Source: Tridacna crocea
Taxonomy: Eukaryota > Mollusca > Bivalvia > Cardiida > Cardiidae
Assembly (NCBI GenBank): GCA_943736015.1
Contig: OX031061.1
Coordinates: 65,354,192 to 65,418,191 of the forward strand
DNA length: 64,000 nt
Direction: 5' to 3'
The position numbers were made by a program, and so were the translations under genes. Below are positions 23,961-36,475 of the stretch, piece by piece (position 1 is the stretch's first letter; the number at the start of each line of letters is the position of its first letter). The notes under the pieces were generated by a model. That model had not been told where the DNA came from. It was given only the letters and a program-made list of their open reading frames with translations, and did not search any database.

Positions 23961-23964
23961 CTTT

Positions 23965-24690
23965 TTTCTTGTTTATGCAATAAAGTCTGCATTTCTCATC
24001 AGATGTTCATGAAACTTATACAGTTTGTTTATCTCATCAATAGCTTGAATCCTATTGATTTTGACAAAATCCCAACAAATAGTATGGGAAAAGTAGCCAT
24101 TTTGAGTCTGAAAATTCCATTTCTTGTTTATGCCATAAAGTCTACATTTGAGGTCAGATTTCAGTGAAACTTACACAGTTTCCCTATCTTATCAATAGCT
24201 TCAGCCCTATTGATTTTGAAAAAAATCAAACCAACAATATGGGAAAAGTAGCTATTTCAAGTTGAAAATTTCTATTTCTTGTTAATGCAAGAAAGTCTGC
24301 ATCTGTTATCAATTTTTTGTAAAACTTGCACAGTTTGTTTATCTCATAAATAGCTTTAACCTGAATGAATTTGAAAAGAAATCAAAGAATGGTTATGGAA
24401 AAAGTAGCCTTTTGCTGACGAAAATTTTCATTTCTTTAGTTTATGTGATTAAGTGAGCATTTGAGATTGGATTTTCGTGAAACATCAAATGTTGCTTTGT
24501 CTTATCAGCAGCTTCAATCTTATCGATTCGGAAAAAAAAAAAAAAAAACTGACTATCATTATGAGAAAAGTAGCCATTTAATGTTGAAAATTTCCATTTC
24601 TTGTTAATGCGATAACGTCAGCCTATGGGGCTGGATTTTCATTATAGTTGCCGGTTACTTTGTATCATAAACCTCATTGATTCAGAATGG
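23965..24690 (+). repeat. Tandem repeat, about 160 bp x 5, diverged
   Basis: Units begin near 23975, 24130, 24283, 24444 and 24606 with versions of TTATGCAATAAAGTCTGCAT, followed by GTTTATCTCATCAATAGCTT and GGGAAAAGTAGCCATTT. A single unit lies in the ZIP intron at 48276-48385. Confidence 0.8.
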
Positions 24691-24991
24691 CAAGTGTGCT
24701 CATTGGTGTTTATCACACCTGATATGTGACTTTCTAGTACCTGACACCTTTGACTCCTTTGAAAAACTGAAATGAAGAATTTGTACCAGGGCTCCGGAAA
24801 ACCGACCAAATGCCGGTCCAGACCGATTTTTGAGTAGCCGGACCGATTAGAATTCCGATAATATACCTATAAATCGGTCCGAGTTTTTCAAAGCAATTCA
24901 TATTCGTGTATAACACCAACTGCCAATAAAATCCACAAAACACAGCTATGATCCAGGGTTTTCACACATTACATCCATGTGACTATACAAG

Positions 24992-26223
24992 AATGGCGGT
25001 CAAAAGCCCCTCCGGTCATAATCCCCTTCCCCCAAAACAGGTATGGCGGTCAAAAGCCCCTTCATAATTTTACAAGGGCGGTCATTATCCCCTTCATCAA
25101 ATTTTAAAGGCGGTCAAAAGCCCCTTTGCGATTTAGCAAGGGTGGTCATTATCCCCTTGATCCAATCTTTTGGGCGTACAAAAGCCCCTTTACATGGGCT
25201 AGCGTTTCTCTTTGTGATTTCTAACGAAGAAATAAAATAATTTCAGTGTCGTACCTGTGCCGTGCATCCCTATCTCCTGCCCCCCCTTTTTTTTGCTTGA
25301 TGTTGATTTACTCATTAAAATTGTTTCCTGTCGGTCTTATACATTCAACATGTAAACGAGTGATCACTTTGTACCATAACAGATAATTATCTTAATCCGT
25401 CCTCAGTTTATCTGATTCATTTCAATAGATGTTGGTTGGTTGTATTGGGGGTTTACGCCACTTTAACAGCTAAGGTCATATCATGGCAGTTGCTGATGCA
25501 CATGTGTTTCCTGGCTTTCTCACACCGGTACTTACACAACTTTCTTTCCAAAGCCACCAACTACTTTTCTCAAATGCTTCAGCAGAGATGAGAGGCGAAA
25601 TTACGCCGGAAAGAAAGTTTGCCTCAACCAGTATCGAACTCATAACCACTAGGTCATGAGTCCGACACGCTCACCACTGAGCTACCCGTTGACCATTAGC
25701 ATTTAAATGGTTATGTGAGTAAGTAAGTAGACAGTGGCCTGGGAAAAAATAGCCGACTAATGGAAAAAAAGCACCATGGAAAAGCGGTGATAGATACATT
25801 GGCAGCCACGATATAAATCAAACAATGTTTAAAACGGGGTTGAACATTACAATCAATCAACAATCATCAATTATAGATCCACATCCGATAATTTCACACA
25901 TTTCACACATTAGTGTATATTTTACAAGTGTTCTATTTCAAAGCGATTATCAGACTTCATGTCTACGGAGGGGATAATGTTGGCATGGTTACCATTCATA
26001 GGGACTTTTGTCTGCTACTGATAAAGGGGCCTTTGACCGCCATCAAAATTTGATGAAGGGGATAATGACCACCCTTGCGAAATCGCGAAGGGGCTTTTGT
26101 CCGCCTTTAAAAATTGATGAAGGGGATAATGAACGCCCTTGCAAATTTGCGAAGGGGCTTTTGACCGCCTTACCTGTTTTGGGGGTAGGGGATAATGACC
26201 GGAGGGGCTTTTGACCGTTTACC
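24992..26223. mobile_element. 1.2 kb element with modular inverted ends and a 10-bp duplication
   Basis: Flanked by ACTATACAAG on both sides (24982-24991 and 26224-26233). Each end, about 200 bp, alternates two words: GCGGTCAAAAGCCCCTT and GCGGTCATTATCCCCTT. The duplication length is in the Mutator-like range, but no transposase is present. The middle (25430-25700) holds a SINE-like repeat. It inserted into the hAT element, so it is the younger of the two. Confidence 0.75.
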
Positions 26224-26584
26224 ACTATACAAGCGTGGAGAATATCCCATAACGAGTTTACCCGCAAGGCACAGATTAGGTTTACCCGCACATGGACTGC
26301 TGGTTCTTACGTCATAGGCCTATAATTGTGTTCGCTGTTGGTCAATATTTTTGTTTCAGTTTCATGCTTGATCAAGCAAATGATAGCGAGTTGGCATAAT
26401 GTATAATTTTTGCTTGTGAATGGGGTTTAGAACCGACAATAACTTTAAACATGTTTGAAGTTTGAGGCCGTGTCTTTAAAATAAAGGTCATCAAACATTG
26501 CGTCAATTTTAATTGCTGATACTCGTGAAACAAATTTGTATCACTCAAAAAAAAAAGAAGCATATTTATAAAACGAGACGAGTA

Positions 26585-26700
26585 TTGCTGTTAGTGGTGG
26601 GCCGATGATCGACTGTAGGCGAAAGTCAGTTGGATTTGGCTTCCGATTCCGATAATCGATTGAGAAATCCCGGAATCGATTGTAGTCGGTTGCTAAGTTG
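26585..26700 (+). repeat. Interspersed repeat with GATCGA words
   Basis: GGGCCGATGATCGACTGTAG to CGATTGTAGTCGG matches 57090-57190 at lower identity. Confidence 0.5.
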
Positions 26701-27959
26701 GCTTGGTGCCAAAACTTGAATTCTGCTTTTTAGCGCTTGGTTTTGTGACTATTATTAATCACAGTCTTGGATTAAACATAGTGGATAACAAACACTAAAG
26801 TTGGCTGAAAAATGAGAAGCAAATCTTTGTCCATGATTGTCTTGACAAAAGTTGACATTTCGGCAGGCTTCCCAGAGCCCGGATTTTGACATTTGGAAAT
26901 TTGAAATGACCTGTCTTTGACGGTGAAAGATATCTGCCTAAATATCAATCTGAGGCATGAAATTATCGTCTAGAACTTCATATAAACTAGCTTGCGTGCA
27001 TCTGGCATAAATATGGGTTAAACACAATCAGTATAAAATGCGAAGGACACCCGGATGATAATGAAGCTGGCGAGTCATTTATGACAGAGTAACAATGGTT
27101 TTATACCTCTTACGTAGTGTAAAGTGACAGCTTTTTAAGTTACTTGCAATTTAAACCGACTAAATGATGTCAAATCATGTAGTAATTCTTCTCCAGAAAC
27201 TAACTGTCAAGAAAAAATAGATCGCCAAAAAAGCGCGAAAACCCATGACACTACAATGAGCAGCATGGCGTCGTCCGATCAGAGGGACTTCAAACTATCT
27301 TCTTATCTTTAATAATGAATTTTAAAAGTGAATTTAGACAAATTTCTTAATAGAGCAATAAGTGGAAGCTAAAATTCTGTTCATGAGTGGAAATAATGTT
27401 GTTTTATGAAATGAAAATACAGTGGGGTGGAGGGGGGGGGGGGAAAGAGGGGTCGTCTGCAAATGTTGGAACTATTAGATCAGGTTGGGATAGGTCAGAG
27501 ACGTAGACATAGACCGGGGGAGCCTGGACCGATTCAGATCGAAAGATTTCCGGAGCCCTGATTTGTACCCAAGGTATGAGTTCTCCAGAGAACTCATATC
27601 CTTCAGATTGGGGTGAGAGTTCTCCAGAGTACGAATTCTCCAGGGTACGAGTTCTCTTGCAACCCCATCACATTATCATTGTCGTACAACTGGTTTATCA
27701 ACATCGCACTGTCACATTATAAGCAGCGTTATATCGAGCATCATAATTATTTAAAATCAAGCAATTTGTGTGTGATGGCCCCATGGATATTCTACCATTA
27801 TCATATGTTCACGTTATCACCATCATGGTCGCGTTATCATCATCGTTCTTTCACATTATTATGATCATAGTATTAGTAACGTTATCATGGTACATGTACT
27901 ATTGCCTTTCATCATCATACTATCGAGTATCGTGTAATCACTTTCACATTATCCAGCAT

Positions 27960-28016
27960 CACGTTTAATGTTGTGTACCCATAGATCTAATAGAAAAGAG
28001 CTATTTCCACTATAAT
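27960..28016 (+). repeat. Left flank of the ISL2EU-like element, part of an older repeat
   Basis: CCCATA...AATAGAAAA..AGCTATT..CCA..AT.ATATTA matches the reverse complement of 41606-41648. This flank and 39563-39760 were one repeat before the element landed. Confidence 0.65.
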
Positions 28017-28022
28017 ATTACC
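28017..28022. repeat. Target-site duplication of the ISL2EU-like element, left copy
   Basis: ATTACC directly outside the left inverted end; the same six bases follow the right end at 39557-39562. Confidence 0.7.
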
Positions 28023-28417
28023 TACGGTGGCACAAAAGTGACATGGAAGATATATTTTATACTACGTGCGCACGTAATAGTTATTACGTGCCCACGTAAT
28101 AGTTAATACGTGCGCACGCAATAGTATTACGTGCGCACGTATTAGTTAATACGTGCGCACGTATTAGCTACTGCGTGCGCACGTAATACTATTGCGTGCG
28201 CACGTATTAGTTATTACGTGCCCACGTATTAGTTAATACGTGCGCACGCAATAGTATTACATGCGCACGCAGTAGCTAATACGTGCACACGTATTAACTA
28301 ATACGTGCGCACGTAATACTATTGCGTGCGCACGTATTAGCTAATACGTGCGCACGTATTAACTAATACGTGCGCACGTAATAACTATTACGTGCGCACG
28401 TATTAATCGACCAATCA
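28023..28417 (+). repeat. Left inverted end: 40-bp tip plus 16 palindromic units
   Basis: After the tip come 16 units of core ACGTGCGCACGT (28064-28401), spaced 21-22 bp, joined by short AT spacers such as AATAGTTAAT. Variant cores (GTGCCCAC, ACGC ends) occur in a fixed order. The inner border reads CCAATCAGA. The units resemble binding sites for a dimeric protein, and the THAP transposase is the natural candidate; that is inference. Confidence 0.9.
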
Positions 28418-28477
28418 GACCTCTACCCCTATGATGTCACTCTGGTAAACAAATATCAGTCGCGCTGCATTTTCACC
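28411..28477 (+). promoter_or_regulatory. Possible transposase promoter: CCAAT box and CRE-like site
   Basis: CCAATCAG at 28411 and TGATGTCA near 28434 lie between the palindrome array and the transposase ATG at 28478. A CCAAT box is also found inverted at the other end of the element. Pattern match only. Confidence 0.35.
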
Positions 28478-31400
28478 ATGCCTCGAGTAAATTATTGTGT
28501 TCCTTTGTGTACTGCCGAATCTAAAGGTAACCTACCTTTTTATCGGCTTCCCAAGAAAGGAACGGGTGAAAGACAGACTTGGATAAGGCTGATTCGGAAC
28601 GAAAACTTGCGAACTGAGTCTCAATGGACCAGCGTGTGCAGTCTCCACTTTGTTAATGGACGCAAGACATATGATGACTCTTGTCCTACAATCTTTCCAA
28701 GGTCGCAAGATTGGGAGAAAGTAATTTACACGTATAACAACAGATCTGACCCTGCAAGACCGAAATTCAGATCATTCAAAATGGTTCAGCCTCAGTCTTA
28801 CAGGAAAAGACAGAAAACTGGTGAAGACGGAAGTACAGCAAGAGAAAAGAGGATGAGAAAAAGACTTTTTGATACACAGGTATACCATATTCTTTTAAAT
28901 CAATAGATGCAAATGGATGCATATTTTGGACAATAACCAACCAATCATTTTTTTTTTACCAAACGAGCCCGACTTTAAAACGACCATGTGAAAGAAACAT
29001 TTTGAAAAGATTATAGTAACCAACAATTTTTCCTTAACCCACAATGTTTTCATACCTGTCAGTGACAAATATGTCATCGGCAAAGTTGGATGTGTCAAAT
29101 ATTGTCTGTTGTTTGGTCAAGGGTTAAAATCACAACCCGTAACTTACTAAGATTAAAGTTCAATCAAACAAACTAACAGCAAATCAGCTTAGTTCTTTAC
29201 CAAACAACAAAGTTTTTAAATGGACCACATTCAAAGCATTTGCAGACAACACATCATACCAAATGATGATTTATGTTGCCACTCCTATAGAAAACATTGT
29301 GAGAAAAGGAGAAAATGCTGTTTAACAGCATTTCTCCTTTTCCCATCTGGTTTTCAAAATGCTTCTTCCATATGGTTGTTAAGAGCTGGTATTGGCTTAA
29401 CTCTTTACCACACAATCCTACCTTGTAATGACCCAACGAAGGCATGGGCGGCTCCAGAGGGGGGGACTGGGGGTCCGGACACCCCTGGAATTTTGGCAAT
29501 AATGCGGTTGCCGGATTCGTGAAATGGTACTGGTTTGATATTGCACAGCATTTATGTAAAATACAGCCATAACTTTAAAAAAGAAAGGTTCTAAATGTGG
29601 AGACTTCCTCATGGTTAGAACTGGAAACGTTGACTTTTCTTGTAAACGGCTTACATCCACTGAAATCCGTAAACCAAAGTATCATATAATAAGACAAGTG
29701 TGTTTTCGGTGGGACCCCCCCTGAGAAAGATATCTGGATCCGCGCTTGGAAGGGGTGTTGTCGAAAGATTTTGAATGCTGGTTACCGGCATAATTATTCT
29801 CCTTTTCCCAAAAGGTTTTCCACCTTTCCCAAAACAATTTTGATTTTTTAGTTACCTTTAATTTGTCATCTGCAAGTGCTTTGAATTAGGACTAGTTTAA
29901 AGAGGGTAGTCCACTGGCCTAACATTGAAAGGATTCAGTCTGTCTTTTGCTATTTCACAATATTTTGTCTAAAATATTACCCTTGATCTTGATGGTGTAG
30001 TTTACTTGATTGAAGGATTGTTTAACTGGTATCACATATTCATGTATTTCCTGGGTTTCTGTAGTACAAGGCTGGTGCCCTGAAGTGTCTTGCCCAGGAC
30101 ACTCCAATAAAAAACATAGTGTATCCAGTGACGCTTTAACTCGGAGCCTCCACTATCTTTTGGTCCACATGAAGGTGTAATTTTTTCTTTTCATACTGTA
30201 TTGTCTATTTCAGGCAAATATCAGTACCTTAAATGTGGAGAGAACATCATATACAGTAAGCTTGGATGAATCTACAATCGCAGATGAAAATCATTTGTTG
30301 TTAGAGACAGTCGGACAGCCAAATGCTCAGGTTATAATATTGTCTTTTTCTTAACTCTTTACCAGGCAAGAAATTTTTATGAAAGAGTCTGTAAATAACA
30401 GTTAAAATGTTACACAAAATATGCATCTTGTAGGGTTGAAAACTTTGTGGTTACTGGTACAAGTATTTTTGTCTTTTCCCAAAGTTAACTTTAAATTGTC
30501 AATGTTTTAAGATTTAGAATAAATTTTGTAACATTTATAACCCATGATGTTATCTTGCATTGTGGTTGAGAAAAACTGGCAAGACTGTAGCATAGCATTT
30601 CAGAGCCCTAGCATCGTACAAAGTTTTAGTTTTGGTTGCAGATTACAAATGTTATCAAAAGTATGAAGTTTGTTTCTCCTACAGGAGAAAGAAGTATGGA
30701 AAAAGGAGGAAATACAGAACACAAGCATTTTCTCCCTTTTTCACTCCTCAGTTTTTGATAGGTTCATAAAAGACCTGCATTCTTTGCTTTGGCAAGATGA
30801 ACAAATACCTAAAAAAACAGCTGGTTAACCCTTTACCCCATAAGGCATTTCTGTGGTATCTCTAATTGACCCTAAATAACAAGAAGGATGAAGCCGTTTC
30901 TTATGTGTATATGTTACCTTTTGACAGCATAGAAAACATTGTGACAAAAGGTGAAATTGCTTGTCACGAGCAATTTCACCTTTTGCCACAATGTTTTCCA
31001 TAGGCTCCTGCAAGCAATGAGTAGAAATGAGTATCTATGGAGTAAAGGGTTAAGGAACAAAATCAAGTCAAAAAGACTTGTGCCTTTAAGACTATTATAT
31101 TCCAAATCATAATTTTGTATTTCAGGAAAAAGCCTGCAAAAACCAAAAGGGTAGTACGGTAATAGTAAAAGACAAACTTCAACAGCTGCTCCAAAATATT
31201 CTAAACAAATTATCCTCCCAAGATTCTGACCCCGATCCAAACAGTATAAGGGAATTACAAGCCCTGCTGATTGTTGTGACCAAATTGCTTATGAATGTGG
31301 AAGAGCAGTTGGACTGTGTGGTTGAGTTAAGACATTATGACAGATTTTTCCTAAAAAGGTTTGAGGGAAGTGATTCGGACATTAGGTTTTTGGACAGGAT

Positions 31401-32287
31401 TTTACTCCTACCAGGCTTTGATGACATTCTATCATAATATGCTGGAGCAGGAGGCAAAATGTTTACAGTACTGGGGCGCAAATAACTCAACCACTAAAGA
31501 TGGAGACAGTTTGAAATGTGGCAGAAAGAGAACACTTATTCCAATGGATGAAATGTTCATGACCCTAGTGAAACTAAGGCAAGGCTCTGCCAACTTGGAT
31601 CTGGCAGAGAGGTTTGGTATTAGTGAAATCCATGTGTCACGCATATTTATTACATGGGTGAACTTTATGCACAGTGTCTTGTGTAGTTTAGACATTTGGA
31701 TGTCAAGGGGAAAAATAAGGCGTAACAGTCCAAATATATTCAAGGAAATTTACCAGGATGTACAGATTATAATTGACTGTACAGAAATATCACTGGAAAG
31801 ACCATCTGACTTTGAAGTACAGGCAGCAACTTACTCCACGTACAAGAGTTGCAACACGTTGAAAGACCTCATTGGTATAAGTCCAAATGGAATTCCGACA
31901 TTGATTTCAGATCTTTTCGAAGGGATTATTTCTGACAATCAGATAATTTTTGATAGTGGATTGGTTGAAAAACTTCAGGAGGGAGATGCCATCATGGCAG
32001 ACCGTGGATTTACAGGACGGGAGTCTCTTGCAAAACATAAAATTAGACTTGTAACGCCACATTTCTTGAGCAATAAAGACCAAATGCAAATACAGAATCT
32101 TGTTGAATCTGTTTCTATTGCTCGTGTCAGAATTCATGTTGAAAGGCTCACGGGGCGCTTGAAGCAGTGGGTCATTTTGTCTTCTAAAGTGCCTATCACT
32201 TTTTGGAAGCACATTAATCACATCTTCCAGTTGTGTGTAATGTTGGTTTTATTTTGGCCCCCATTAGTAGATAAGGACTCTGAGTAA
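28478..32287 (+). CDS. THAP-DDE transposase of the ISL2EU-like element (one frame break)
   Basis: Three exons: 28478-28879, 30214-30330 and 31126-32287. Exon 1 carries a THAP DNA-binding domain: Cys7, Cys11, Cys54, His57, Trp35, and the PTIFP box at about residue 70. Exon 2 is a linker. Exon 3 begins with a Leu-rich segment and continues into a helix-turn-helix (LAERFGISEIHVSRIF) and a DDE_Tnp_4-type catalytic core. In the ORF starting at 31361 the catalytic residues are Asp139 (IIDCTE), Asp214 (MADRGF) and Glu261 (HVERL). The frame breaks once, in the run of five T at 31387-31391: one T too many separates SDSDIRF from WTGFYSYQ. Without that base the product would be about 559 aa. A sequencing or assembly error in the T run is possible, so the gene may be intact. 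Confidence 0.85.
28952..29127 (+). repeat. Family A MITE in the transposase intron
   Basis: One arm decayed; right end GGTCAAGGGTTAA. Confidence 0.65.
29189..29905. repeat. Family A MITEs in the transposase intron
   Basis: A minus copy (29189-29400) abuts a plus copy that is split by the insert at 29443-29752. Confidence 0.65.
29443..29752. repeat. Short element inserted in a family A MITE
   Basis: The family A copy 29397-29442 resumes at 29753. The insert has ends that are roughly inverse to each other (GGGCGGCTCCAGAGGGGGGG against the inverse of CCCCCCCTGAG...GGATCCGCGC). Exact borders are uncertain. Confidence 0.4.
30823..31052 (-). repeat. Family B TTAA MITE, inside the ISL2EU-like element
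   Basis: Family B shares TTAA, the CCCTTTAC ends and AAAACATTGTGG with A, but its centre reads CAAAAGGTGAAATTGCTCG and the inverse, and its flanks differ (ACTCATTTCTACGCATTGCT). Other copies: 42584-42808, 51431-51648, 56606-56839 and 59025-59253. Confidence 0.88.
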
Positions 32288-32307
32288 ATTGATGAGTGAG
32301 TGCAGAA

Positions 32308-32356
32308 CCATTCTAAGTGCCTATACATGTACATTGTATAGGCACTTAGAATGGTA
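32308..32356. repeat. Short palindrome after the transposase stop
   Basis: CATTCTAAGTGCCTATACAT, then TGTATAGGCACTTAGAATG; arms of about 20 bp. It could act as a hairpin in the 3' part of the transcript. Confidence 0.7.
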
Positions 32357-32575
32357 TTGAACTCATCCAACAAAATGGTGATGATACACGTACTTTTCAA
32401 CAGAATTATGAATGCAGAGCAGTCATTATTTAACAAAGTGAACTTGTCATCTGCAGATACAATTTTGACAAAGGTCTGAAATTTTGTCGTCTGGTAAAGA
32501 TTTGAACCTTTATCCTGCAATGCCAACTGTCAACTCCTCTTGGAAATAATGCATTTGAAAACTTTTAAGTTTTAA

Positions 32576-32743
32576 TTAACCCTTTCCCAAACAAGCTCTG
32601 GTTTTTACTTGTCTGCCATACAAATCTTTTGAAAATACTGTGGGAAAGGAGAAATTGCTTGTAATGAGTGAAACTTAAAATTATCGTCTGCAAGCCCTTT
32701 CAATTGAGAAGAGTCTAAAATTTGTCGTTTGGGACAGGGTTAA
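32576..32743 (+). repeat. Family A MITE, one arm lost
   Basis: TTAA at both ends; subtype with GGGACAGGG. Confidence 0.75.
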
Positions 32744-33020
32744 TAATTAATCTTTCTGTGCAAATGTGTTCCATTTTTACCCACGTATTACTTGTCAGTA
32801 AAACAAATGTTAGCTATTAAAGGTTTCTCTGGAAAAGGGAAAAGCATCCACTTTCATAAATCTGACTGCAGGCTAACCAGAGTCTAAATTTTTCACTTAC
32901 ATTTTATTTCCATTTTCATCAGGACAAATGTTTTGAAGAAGTAACAATTACTAAATTTCAAAAATTTTTATTAAAATGGCACATTTTATAAACATGGTGA
33001 GTAAGTGTTGTGAATTTCAA

Positions 33021-33832
33021 TCTATTACCACACAGTCCTGAATTAAGCATTTCACTATAAAAAAACTTTTGAAAACATTGTGGAAAGATAGAAAAAGTGC
33101 TGGTAACCAGCATTTTCTCCCTTTCCAAGTTTCCTTTCTTTAGATGAGAGACAAATTTCATATTTCATTGACATTTTATTTGTGATCTGCTAATGCTTTC
33201 AAAGTGAGTAAGTCTACAATTCTGTCATCTAGTAAAATAAATTATGTGTCAACTTTCCTTAGTCTTTTTTACATAATATATATTATGTTTATCAGTGAAA
33301 GTCTTAAATGGAAGAAAAAATGCATAATTGTAGACATTGTGGACATCTTAAATTAACACATTACCAAACAACCTTGAGTTTTGATTATCATAAGAAAGAA
33401 AGCTCTAGAAAACTTCGTGAGAAAAGGAGGAAATGCTGGTTACCAGTAGTTTCTATTTTCTCACAAGTGCTCTAGGTTTTACCTAATGACAAATTTTTAG
33501 ATTTGTCCAAATTCGGCAGACGACAATATAAACGTGATTCAAAAACTGAAACTTTACTTTAGATGTGTAGAAAAAATTTTGGGAAAAGGAGAAAATGCTG
33601 GTTACCAGCATTTTCTCCTTTTCCTGCGATGTTTTCAGAAGGCTGCTTCCTCTGGGTCGTAAAAACCAGGGATTGTTTGGTAGAGGGTTAAATGCAAATT
33701 CTTTGTTCTAACACATAGCATACAATCCCATCTTTTAACACTCCTTAGAAAGAAGGCTTTTCGAAAAAATTGTAGGAAAAGGAAAAAGTAATGGAAACAT
33801 TTTCTCCTTTTCCCACAATGTTTTCTACCACT
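33021..33832. repeat. Cluster of four family A MITEs between the two transposon genes
   Basis: Copies at about 33021-33237 (+), 33353-33480 (+), 33485-33692 (-) and 33707-33832 (+), all diverged. The convergent genes end on either side. Confidence 0.65.
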
Positions 33833-34471
33833 CAAGACCTATTTTTATCCTTTTTTTATAAAACCCCTGAGCTACCAAAGTAGGTACAATGTTCATTGTG
33901 TGGAAGTCCAACAACTTTTTGAGAATGGCTTTCTTTCATAATGATTGTTTCTCCAAATGCTTTAAGTGAAAACTGGCTAGAAGACCTTTTTTCTTTCAAT
34001 GGCTTCTTTAGGAGAAATATCTCTACAAGAATAAATGTACTTAATTTCAACCAATCCATGTGGATCTTTCTCTGAAGGATCTGTAATCAGGCCATCAGGA
34101 CTAGCAGCAAGCTGCCCAAATTCCAAATCAACAAACAAACCACACCCACAGACTGTTATATTTACACCTTGTGCTGCTTTCTGCTGCTTGTATTTAACGA
34201 CAACAACTTCATTATCTATCCCATATTTGACAGCTGGAATGGATGTCAATTTTGGTTTTCTTATCTGAATAATATCTTTAACTAGGGTTCCAATATTTCC
34301 CTTTCCGACAAACTTTTTCGCCTTGCTTGCTGTAATCCTGCCTTTCTTGTGCCTGAACCACAATGGGTTATTTGCTTGTCCATGAGTTTGCTTTTTGATT
34401 TCTTTCTGTCGTGCCTCTGTGACCTATAAAGGCAATAAATTAGCTGTTATCATTTATCGACTGCTTTCAAG

Positions 34472-35164
34472 TTAACTCTTTATCACACAATCCCGACTTT
34501 TAATGACCCTGAGAAAAAAACCTTTTAGAAAACCCTATGGGAAAAGGAGAAAATGCTGGTAACCAGCATTTCATCCTTTTCACACATTGTTTTTGACCCT
34601 GCTGGGAAAAAAATCAACCTTTTTCTTTCTTTACTAAACCTAATGTAAAATATTGCAGATGAAAAATGTTGCTTGCTTAAAGATTTGATGTCTTTAACCC
34701 TTTACCAAACAATCCCTGGTTTTCAGGACTCCAGAGACAGAAGTTGTTTGAAAACATGGTAACCAGCATTTTCTCCTTTTCCCACAATGTTTTCTACCCT
34801 TCACAAATTAAATTTCATTTTTTGTGTCACATTAATTTTGTCATCTGCAAAAGCTTTCAATTTGGACAAGTCTAAAACTTTGTTGTTCCGTAAGGAGTTA
34901 ACAGAACTTTATGTTAACTTTCTTACGGAGGTAATTTAATCCATTGCCACACTATCCCTACTTTCGACGATCCTGAGAAAGAAGCCTTTAGAAAACATTG
35001 TGCAAAAAGGAGAAAATGCTGGTTACCAGCATTTTCTCCTTTTCCCACAATGTTTTCTACCCTTCACAACACATATTTCAAATTTTCAGTCATTATTATT
35101 TTGTTGTCTGCAATTGCTATCGATTTGGACCAGCCTAAAATATTGTCCTTTTGTGATGAGTTAA
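34472..35164 (+). repeat. Three family A MITEs in the nuclease gene intron
   Basis: 34472-34660 (right end decayed), 34694-34901 and 34936-35164. Confidence 0.75.
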
Positions 35165-36329
35165 ACTGAGGTTGTTGATAAAAAATTATAAGATAAAGTC
35201 TTATATGTAAATATCTTAAGTTTTTGACAAACTATTTCCTCTGGAAGTTGATGAGTATTAATCCTCTCTTCTTCACCTTCACTAGCAGTATCAGTGCTTG
35301 AGTTAAGAATCTGAAGAAAATGAATTAAATAGTTTTTCATGTATGTTGGGTTATTTTTTATCCTTTTTATCCTTTGCTTTTCATTCTAACCTTCACAATG
35401 CTAAATTCAAGTAAACTTGCTTTTACCATCAGTGCAGATCAAGATCAGACTACACAGAGCATGCAGACTAATCTTTGATCTATATTGTCCAATACCTTAC
35501 TACAGGTTATGGTTGAAACAACCTTGCACAATGTTTGAAAAAAGTTCATCATGTTTACTCAGCATTGTAAATGTTGACAAAAGTCAACGTAAATGTTAAA
35601 GAATACATTTGTCAACCACCTGAAAGATTGGCACAGTGCTGTCCCTGTGATTATTTTCAACAATGAAAAAGACACTGGATGTAAATGTTACTTATTTCAA
35701 AGAAGCTCCAAGAATGGTTTTCATCAATGTTGAAATTTTAGTGCTTACCATCAGCAAGCCTTTTTCATGAAGTAATTGCTTCAAGTCTTCTTTTAAGGCA
35801 GTGGTATCTAAGATGGCCTTTTTCATTCGTACACTGTACCCATCATAGTTTTCAAGAGGTCTTTTTCGTCATACAGAGCGTCCAAATACATGTTTTTGGA
35901 CAACACGAACACCTGAAATGGGAGAATCAGATTTTTTGTAAAAATGTTAAAAGAACACAGTTTGATTAGCATGGATCTTTTGTTCACCAAACATTTTGGT
36001 TTCCATTCTTAGTCCAAGTTTATTTCCAAATGCATAACAGGGTTAGTGAGGCTCAGTGGTTAAAGCTTGTAATCTCAGACCTGTGAGGTATTGTGGTCAC
36101 ACTGATTGTGGTTCAAAGTTTCAAGTCCCAACAACAGACCTTCTGGTCACATGAGAAATATAAAATGAAAAAAAAATTGTCGAAAGCGACAGCAAACATT
36201 ATAAATACACTTCGAAAGCGATGCAAAGCATCACACAAATGTCACAAATTTTCAGAACAAATGGGGAAAGCTTCTGATGTTTGTTGTAGTACTGTACATT
36301 GTATAATGAAAATGCACAAGACCTCTATT

Positions 36330-36475
36330 TTAACTCTACCACACAATCCTGACTTTAAACAACCCAAACAAAGAAGCATTTTGAAAACATTGTGGGAAAA
36401 GGAGAAAATGCTGATAACCAGCATTTTCTCCATTTCCCGCATTGTTTTCTACCCTATCAAAGACATTTTATAGAT
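36330..36475 (+). repeat. Family A MITE, right end missing
   Basis: Palindrome complete; stops after CTACCCTATCAAAGAC. Confidence 0.75.

Larger units (their letters stand above)
24787..27560. mobile_element. hAT-type element, non-autonomous, 2.8 kb
   Basis: Terminal inverted repeat CAGGGCTCCGGAAA at 24787 and its inverse at the right end, flanked by the 8-bp direct repeat ATTTGTAC (24779-24786 and 27561-27568). An 8-bp duplication and CAGGG ends are typical of hAT. No transposase reading frame is visible. Sequence near both ends is related (GGACCGATT words). It contains the element at 24992-26223. Confidence 0.85.

Noticed and set aside
23805-24167. Open reading frame of 120 codons on the plus strand
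   Set aside because: It runs over a repeat opening and the 160-bp tandem repeat; low-complexity, with no family feature.
28063-28402. CRISPR-like appearance of the regular palindromes
   Set aside because: Units are joined by short AT spacers that are themselves repeated, lie in transposon ends, and the genome is an animal's.
31359-31399. A 41-base intron explaining the frame change in the transposase
   Set aside because: GT and AG are present but the intron would be too short and would remove conserved residues; an extra T in the T run explains it better.
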